From assembly GCA_002497905.1 (NCBI GenBank), contig DAFJ01000052.1, positions 9,999-20,595 of the forward strand: a stretch of DNA of 10,597 nucleotides, in the 5' to 3' direction. The notes under the pieces are model-generated. The model worked only from the letters and a program-made list of their open reading frames with translations. It was not told the DNA's origin and did no database searches. Origin of the DNA: Euryarchaeota archaeon UBA251 (GTDB lineage: Archaea > Thermoplasmatota > Poseidoniia > Poseidoniales > Thalassarchaeaceae). A program made the translations under genes and the position numbers. How positions within the stretch are numbered: position 1 is the stretch's first letter; every line of letters begins with the position of its first letter. Below are positions 7,286-10,597 of this stretch, one piece after another.

Positions 7286-7866
7286 TCATCCACCTCCTCC
7301 CGACGAAGGATGCCATTCTCGATGATGTACTTCTCTCCTGTTCTCGGACACACCAAATCGGAATCCAAGGTTTCACCAGATTGTCCAACCCAGCCAATTT
7401 GTTTCGCTGGATTCCCTACCATGAGAGCATGAGGTGACACTGTACGCGTGACGACACTGCCCGCACCAATCATTGCAAACGCTCCAATTTCAATCCCACA
7501 AAGGATTGTGGCATTAGCACCTATAGTGGCGCCTTGACGGATTAATGTAGATTCAAATTCCGACTGGCGATTGATACCTGCACGAGGGTTTCGCACATTC
7601 GTGAATACGCAAGAGGGGCCAATGAATACATTTGATTCCAAAGTTACGCCGGAAAAGATGGAAACGTTGTTTTGGATTCTGCAACCCGAGCCGATTTCGA
7701 CTGCGGGTCCTACGACAACGTTCTGTCCGAGCGAAGAACCCGATCCTATTCGGGCCCCTTCCCGAATATGACAAAAATGCCAGATTCGCACTCCTGGGTC
7801 CAATTTTACGCCTTCATCAATAATCGATGTAGGATGAATCATCAGGTCGGATGTATCCTCCATCAT
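7282..7866 (-). CDS. Hexapeptide-repeat N-acetyltransferase, WlbB/WbpD-like (left-handed beta-helix)
   Basis: A 194-residue protein made of [LIV]-G-x-x-x-x repeats. Text such as 'IWHFCHIREGARIG', 'IQNNVSIFSGV', 'VFIGPSCVFTNVRNPRA' and 'GATIGANATILCG' is typical of the WlbB/WbpD family. These enzymes acetylate the 3-amino group of UDP-2-acetamido-3-amino-2,3-dideoxy-glucuronate using acetyl-CoA, making diacetylated uronic acids for surface glycans. A role in archaeal surface or N-glycan sugar synthesis is inferred. The C-terminus (about 160-194) matches the position where relatives carry a Cys-rich zinc ribbon, but only one Cys remains ('VCPRTGEKY'). ATG starts exist at 7866, 7863 and 7842; the family homology begins at 7842 ('MIHPTSIID'). 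No sugar-nucleotide genes are next to it. Confidence 0.87.
   Translation of the reverse strand: MMEDTSDLMIHPTSIIDEGVKLDPGVRIWHFCHIREGARIGSGSSLGQNVVVGPAVEIGSGCRIQNNVSIFSGVTLESNVFIGPSCVFTNVRNPRAGINRQSEFESTLIRQGATIGANATILCGIEIGAFAMIGAGSVVTRTVSPHALMVGNPAKQIGWVGQSGETLDSDLVCPRTGEKYIIENGILRREEVDE
7290..7298 (-). promoter_or_regulatory. Strong Shine-Dalgarno for the Sco1 gene
   Basis: GGAGGTG on the minus strand lies 5 bases before ATG 7285, inside the last codons of the acetyltransferase gene. It is the strongest ribosome-binding site in the window and fixes the Sco1 start. Confidence 0.8.
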
Positions 7867-7948
7867 CAAACCGGGGACGGGCCTCCATCGTTTCAGAGAT
7901 TGGGTCTTTCCCGGTGGCTATTTGCGTTGGGAGGTACTGGACAAAGAT

Positions 7949-8389
7949 ATGGAGGCGCGATACTCATGGGTGAATTCTGTCGACAAAGATCACCTCAATC
8001 TCAGATGGAAGGTCCTCCGGATTGGTCTCCCTCTTGAAACTGCACATTATCATGGAATAGATGAGGATCCTAGAACGAAATTTGTTGTCGCATACATCGG
8101 AGAACGAATGGTTGGTTGTGCCACTTTGCAAACTGATCCGAGAGATGGTGCAATTTACCGAATTCGGGGGATGGCTGTAGATGAAAAATCGAGGAATTTG
8201 GGTATTGGAACAAAAATTGTCAATTTAATGCAGGAATTTGCGGCCTCACATCAAACTGGAATCTGGTGTAACGCGAGAATTCGTGCTGTACCGATGTACC
8301 AAAGATGTGGATTCGTAATAGTCTCTGATGTATTCGAAATCGAAGGAATTGGCCCACATCACGATATGGAATGGGCGCCTGAAGAGTGA
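7949..8389 (+). CDS. GNAT-family N-acetyltransferase
   Basis: A 146-residue Gcn5-related acetyltransferase. The N-terminal 'LRWKVLRIGLPLETA' (18-32) marks a recognised subgroup. The acetyl-CoA-binding motif A is 'RIRGMAVDEKSRNLGIG', with the R-x-x-G-x-G loop at residues 82-87. The C-terminal 'MYQRCGF' (116-122) is motif B. The acceptor substrate is unknown; it may be a small amine or an amino acid. I chose ATG 7949, with GGGAGGT at 7929-7935 (13 bases away, rather far). A TTG at 7922 would add nine residues. It is the only plus-strand gene in the middle of the window, diverges from the hexapeptide acetyltransferase, and its last 31 bases overlap the end of the convergent YbjN gene. Confidence 0.85.
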   Translation: MEARYSWVNSVDKDHLNLRWKVLRIGLPLETAHYHGIDEDPRTKFVVAYIGERMVGCATLQTDPRDGAIYRIRGMAVDEKSRNLGIGTKIVNLMQEFAASHQTGIWCNARIRAVPMYQRCGFVIVSDVFEIEGIGPHHDMEWAPEE

Positions 8390-9063
8390 TTCATCTCAAT
8401 AGCGTCCATTGCTTCTTCTGTCGTACCCTCTCCAAGAATAACTTGAATCCCTGGAAGATGGCGATCAAAAGTTGCTAAATTCGTATGAATAATATTTCGA
8501 ATCATGTCATTATTTAGATTCACATTCTCCAGATCTAGTGCAGTTTTGTAATTCAATTCACCATCAGTAATATCTAATTCAAAATTTCCAACGACTAATC
8601 GATAATTCGCCATTGTGATAAATCTCATCATTGTATCAATTCGATTTGGAGGAATATTTTCACTCAAAGATGAATAGAAAATCATCTGTTCCTCTAATTC
8701 ACGTGTCTGGATCATGCAATGCCATTCACCATTTACTCCCTCAAAACCGAGAGCAATGGTGCTATGGTCAGACAAAAGTTCGAAATTCCATTCGTTTTCC
8801 CTTAAATAATTACGAGCTGCTTCCAAAATAGGAGATTGATTGTGATTCTGATTTTTTTCTTGTAATTCTTCAACACCACTATCAATCTCTTGTGGTAATT
8901 CATCCTTGAGATATGAACGGATTCTGTCACTTAACATCGAACTAGGTTCGTATGATGTACTTCGCAATGTTGAAGATAATTTCTGGTAACTCTCAAGAAT
9001 TTCATTGGGGGAATCTGTCTGAAAATCCTGATCGGACCCAGTAGACATCCCTTTTTCCCGCAT
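8359..9063 (-). CDS. YbjN-domain protein
   Basis: A 234-residue protein. Residues about 78-222 match the YbjN family (type III secretion chaperone-like fold): 'FITMANYRLVVGNFELDITDG' at 148-168, then 'DLENVNLNNDMIRNII', then 'DRHLPGIQVILGEGTTEEAMDAI'. The first 75 residues are polar and low in hydrophobics, probably a flexible or coiled extension. YbjN proteins are described as regulators or chaperone-like, with no defined biochemical activity, so no function is assigned. I chose ATG 9063, preceded by GAGGAG four bases away; ATG 9048 and TTG 9075 are alternatives. It lies 52 bases behind TFB on the same strand, and its 3' end overlaps the GNAT gene. Confidence 0.78.
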   Translation of the reverse strand: MREKGMSTGSDQDFQTDSPNEILESYQKLSSTLRSTSYEPSSMLSDRIRSYLKDELPQEIDSGVEELQEKNQNHNQSPILEAARNYLRENEWNFELLSDHSTIALGFEGVNGEWHCMIQTRELEEQMIFYSSLSENIPPNRIDTMMRFITMANYRLVVGNFELDITDGELNYKTALDLENVNLNNDMIRNIIHTNLATFDRHLPGIQVILGEGTTEEAMDAIEMNHSSGAHSIS

Positions 9064-9095
9064 ATTTCTCCTCAATCAGGATATATCAATCAAAC

Positions 9096-9105
9096 CATTA
9101 TAGGA
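9096..9105 (-). promoter_or_regulatory. Possible TATA element for the YbjN gene
   Basis: The minus-strand sequence CTATAATGG lies in the short gap after TFB. It would place transcription start about 11 bases before ATG 9063, leaving room for the GAGGAG site. A second candidate, GATATATCC (9079-9087), is closer and would fit ATG 9048 instead. Cotranscription from TFB is also possible. Confidence 0.3.
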
Positions 9106-9115
9106 GTATCTTGAA

Positions 9116-10042
9116 TTATATTTCTAATTCAATATTCAAATTCTGAATCAATTCCTTGTACCGATTCCGAATTGTGACCTCAGTAACTCCGGCAACCTCT
9201 GCTACTTCACGCTGAGTGCGGCGCTTACCACAGAGTACTGAAGCGATGTAGATAATGGAGGCTGCGATTCCCGTGGGACCCCTTCCACTGGTCAACTCCT
9301 TTTCCTGGGCCTTCTGAATCAATTCATACGCCTTTGATTGCACCTCTGCATCGAGATCAAGACCTGAACAAAATCGTGGAATATACATTTCTGGAGTCGT
9401 ATGAGGAATCTTCATTCGAAGTTCTCTAACCATAAAGCGGTAAGTACGACCAATCTCTTTCCGACCAGTCCTAGATGCAGTGCTGATTTCGTCAAGTGTT
9501 CGAGGGTTTCCACACTGTCTGCAGGCAGCATAAAGACTGGCTGCTGCGACGCCTTCAATCGAACGTCCACGGATAAGGCGGGCTTCTACTGCACGCTTGT
9601 AGTTGACTGCTGCTGCTTCACGGATCGATTTTGGAAGGTTCAAACGGCTAGCCATTCGATCAAGTTCTGCGAGAGCCATAGCAAGGTTTCTCTCGGTCGC
9701 GTTTGAAACGCGTGATCTCTTCTGCCACTTTCTCATACGATAAAATTGACTTCGATATCGTGAAGAGATTGTTTTGCCAGAGTAGTCCTTATTCTGCCAA
9801 TCAATGTCTGTAGAGAGACCTTTGTCGTGAAGCATCACTGTCATAGGCGCTCCAGTCCTAGCTCTCTGATCTCCCTGTTCAGGACTGAAAACACGCCACT
9901 CAGCTCCCTGATCGATGACATTGTCCTCAATCACCAGACCGCACATTGAACACACAATTTCTCCACGTGTCTCATCGCGATCTAGTTCTCTACTACCACA
10001 TTCTGGGCATTTGACGATGTCTTCTACTTGTGCATCTGACAT
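9116..10042 (-). CDS. tfb: Transcription initiation factor B (TFB, TFIIB-like)
   Basis: A 308-residue full-length archaeal TFB. The N-terminal zinc ribbon has C12, C15, C31 and C34, which bind the RNA polymerase dock. The B-reader/linker region (46-85) contains 'GAEWRVFSPEQ' and the highly conserved 'LHDKGLSTDIDW' (71-82). Two cyclin folds follow (about 118-205 and 215-298). The second ends in the helix-turn-helix that contacts the B recognition element ('TQREVAEVAGVTEVTIRNRY', 276-295). It recruits polymerase to TBP bound at the TATA box. All key features are present, so it should be functional. The ATG at 10042 has a well-placed GAGG six bases ahead and a strong TATA box. The YbjN gene lies downstream on the same strand. 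Confidence 0.96.
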   Translation of the reverse strand: MSDAQVEDIVKCPECGSRELDRDETRGEIVCSMCGLVIEDNVIDQGAEWRVFSPEQGDQRARTGAPMTVMLHDKGLSTDIDWQNKDYSGKTISSRYRSQFYRMRKWQKRSRVSNATERNLAMALAELDRMASRLNLPKSIREAAAVNYKRAVEARLIRGRSIEGVAAASLYAACRQCGNPRTLDEISTASRTGRKEIGRTYRFMVRELRMKIPHTTPEMYIPRFCSGLDLDAEVQSKAYELIQKAQEKELTSGRGPTGIAASIIYIASVLCGKRRTQREVAEVAGVTEVTIRNRYKELIQNLNIELEI

Positions 10043-10083
10043 TTGATTCCTCTCCGAAGATATTATTGCTCGGATGGCTAAGG

Positions 10084-10091
10084 TATTTAAA
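10084..10091 (-). promoter_or_regulatory. TATA box of the TFB gene
   Basis: The minus-strand sequence TTTAAATA is a close match to the archaeal TATA consensus. Its centre is about 45 bases before ATG 10042, so transcription would start near 10062 with a leader of about 20 bases that contains the GGAGAGG ribosome-binding site (about 10049-10055). This is the most convincing promoter in the window. Confidence 0.7.
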
Positions 10092-10193
10092 TCCTAAAGG
10101 TCTTTTTTGGGTGTGTTTTAGATTGAATTAATTAAAAAAAATAGTTCAATAACAACGGCTAATGGTCAAATAGGCTGAACCCATGGTACAACT

Positions 10194-10198
10194 GGTGA
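10194..10198 (+). promoter_or_regulatory. Shine-Dalgarno that fixes a GTG start
   Basis: GGTGA ends six bases before GTG 10205, ideal spacing for an archaeal ribosome-binding site. The TGA inside it (10196-10198) is also the in-frame stop that bounds the reading frame upstream, so no earlier start is possible. Confidence 0.7.
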
Positions 10199-10204
10199 AA
10201 CTAC

Positions 10205-10597
10205 GTGACTGAGGTCTGGCCCCCTGAATCGATCAGGCTAGATCCAGATTCACGTGTCTTGTTCCTCACCAAGGATCTTGATCTAATTCGTCAACAGCTA
10301 TACAATGGTTTGAATCTCAAAATGAAGGATCTTACCATCGATGATTTGCTAGATGATATCAACACCGACGTGATGACGCCGGCATGGGTCTGTTTCGACC
10401 ATGACCCGGCAAAAATAGCAGACAATGCATATGCTGGGCTGCTACATGAAGGTGAACGTGTTTTCAATCAGGGAGCGCTAAAAGAGGGAGGTTTCGAAGT
10501 AATTGTTAGTGGGCACCGAAAGGGGACTGGAAGTAGTCGTGAAACCGCTCCTCAGTGTGAACGATGGTCTGGAATTCGAATTGTGATTGCTGCTTCT
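10205..10597 (+). CDS. Aconitase-superfamily hydro-lyase, N-terminal swivel domain (5' part only, runs off right edge)
   Basis: 131 codons are visible from GTG 10205, open at the right edge. Residues about 18-28 read 'RVLFLTKDLDL', then 'LLDDINTDVMTPAWVCFDHD' (about 49-68). The swivel (small-subunit, LeuD-like) signature 'SGHRKGTGSSRETAP' follows (about 100-115), with the Ser-Ser-Arg motif that contacts the substrate carboxylate, then 'GIRIVIAAS'. The superfamily covers aconitase, isopropylmalate dehydratase and relatives that move a hydroxyl group through a dehydrated intermediate using a 4Fe-4S cluster. Here the swivel domain comes first, so either the large domain follows in the same chain (an inverted fusion) or this is a separate small subunit with an N-terminal extension. 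The substrate cannot be decided from this part. Confidence 0.82.
   Translation, partial: MTEVWPPESIRLDPDSRVLFLTKDLDLIRQQLYNGLNLKMKDLTIDDLLDDINTDVMTPAWVCFDHDPAKIADNAYAGLLHEGERVFNQGALKEGGFEVIVSGHRKGTGSSRETAPQCERWSGIRIVIAAS

Larger units (their letters stand above)
10043..10204. promoter_or_regulatory. Divergent intergenic region between TFB and the aconitase-like gene
   Basis: These 162 bases hold the TFB promoter on the minus strand and the unresolved promoter of the plus-strand gene. The plus strand has AT-rich candidates: AATTAATTAAA at 10126-10136, and CAAATAGG at 10167-10174. The second would put transcription start only about ten bases before GTG 10205. An A-run of eight (10135-10142) lies in the middle. 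I see no RNA gene and no clear inverted repeat. Confidence 0.45.

Noticed and set aside
7553..8037. ORFs on both strands overlapping the hexapeptide acetyltransferase (7553-7774, 7571-7771, 7632-7823, 7672-8037)
   Set aside because: Their translations show no family features, while the overlapping acetyltransferase frame is unmistakable.
9116..10042. TFB as a divergent or defective paralogue
   Set aside because: All four zinc cysteines, the conserved linker and both cyclin folds are intact and length is normal.
10043..10204. A tRNA or small RNA gene in the largest intergenic gap
   Set aside because: I could not find a cloverleaf, a T-loop GTTCGA-type box or a strong hairpin; the AT-rich sequence is explained by promoters.

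Overview
The window looks like the chromosome of a planktonic euryarchaeon, most likely Marine Group II (Candidatus Poseidoniales) or a close relative. The grounds are an archaeal TFB (TFIIB-like) factor, an archaeal-type PilT/KH ATPase, TATA boxes of the form TTTAAATA at archaeal spacing, and a giant secreted protein that combines beta-propeller-type repeats with calcium-binding Asp-rich repeats. The lineage is my inference from gene content; no marker gene for taxonomy was compared.

Layout: seven of the nine complete or nearly complete genes are on the minus strand. Reading from the right, the TFB gene (9116-10042) is followed by a YbjN-domain protein (8359-9063). A lone plus-strand GNAT acetyltransferase (7949-8389) overlaps the end of the YbjN gene tail to tail. 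A second minus-strand run follows: a left-handed beta-helix sugar N-acetyltransferase (7282-7866), a Sco1-like copper lipoprotein joined to it by an ATGA overlap (6698-7285), an EamA-type transporter (5767-6690), a small membrane protein (5366-5725), a PilT-family ATPase with a KH domain (3950-5314), and a very large secreted protein that starts at 3906 and is still open at base 1. On the right edge, divergent from TFB, is the start of an aconitase-superfamily enzyme (10205 to the end).

The largest gene is easy to miss because it has no stop inside the window: one frame is open for all 1302 codons from 3906 to 1. Its product has a signal peptide, about 900 residues of SBBP-like beta-propeller repeats, then eight thrombospondin-type-3 calcium-binding units, seven of them complete and six of these exactly 41 residues long.

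No stretch longer than about 160 bases lacks a gene. I see no tRNA, rRNA, CRISPR array or insertion sequence. The genes do not make up one obvious pathway: they cover transcription initiation, respiratory copper handling, surface sugar modification, transport and a surface adhesin-like protein. Translation signals look mixed. Some starts have clear Shine-Dalgarno sites (Sco1, EamA, TFB, aconitase-like), while others have none and may be on leaderless or very short-leader transcripts (giant protein, ATPase).
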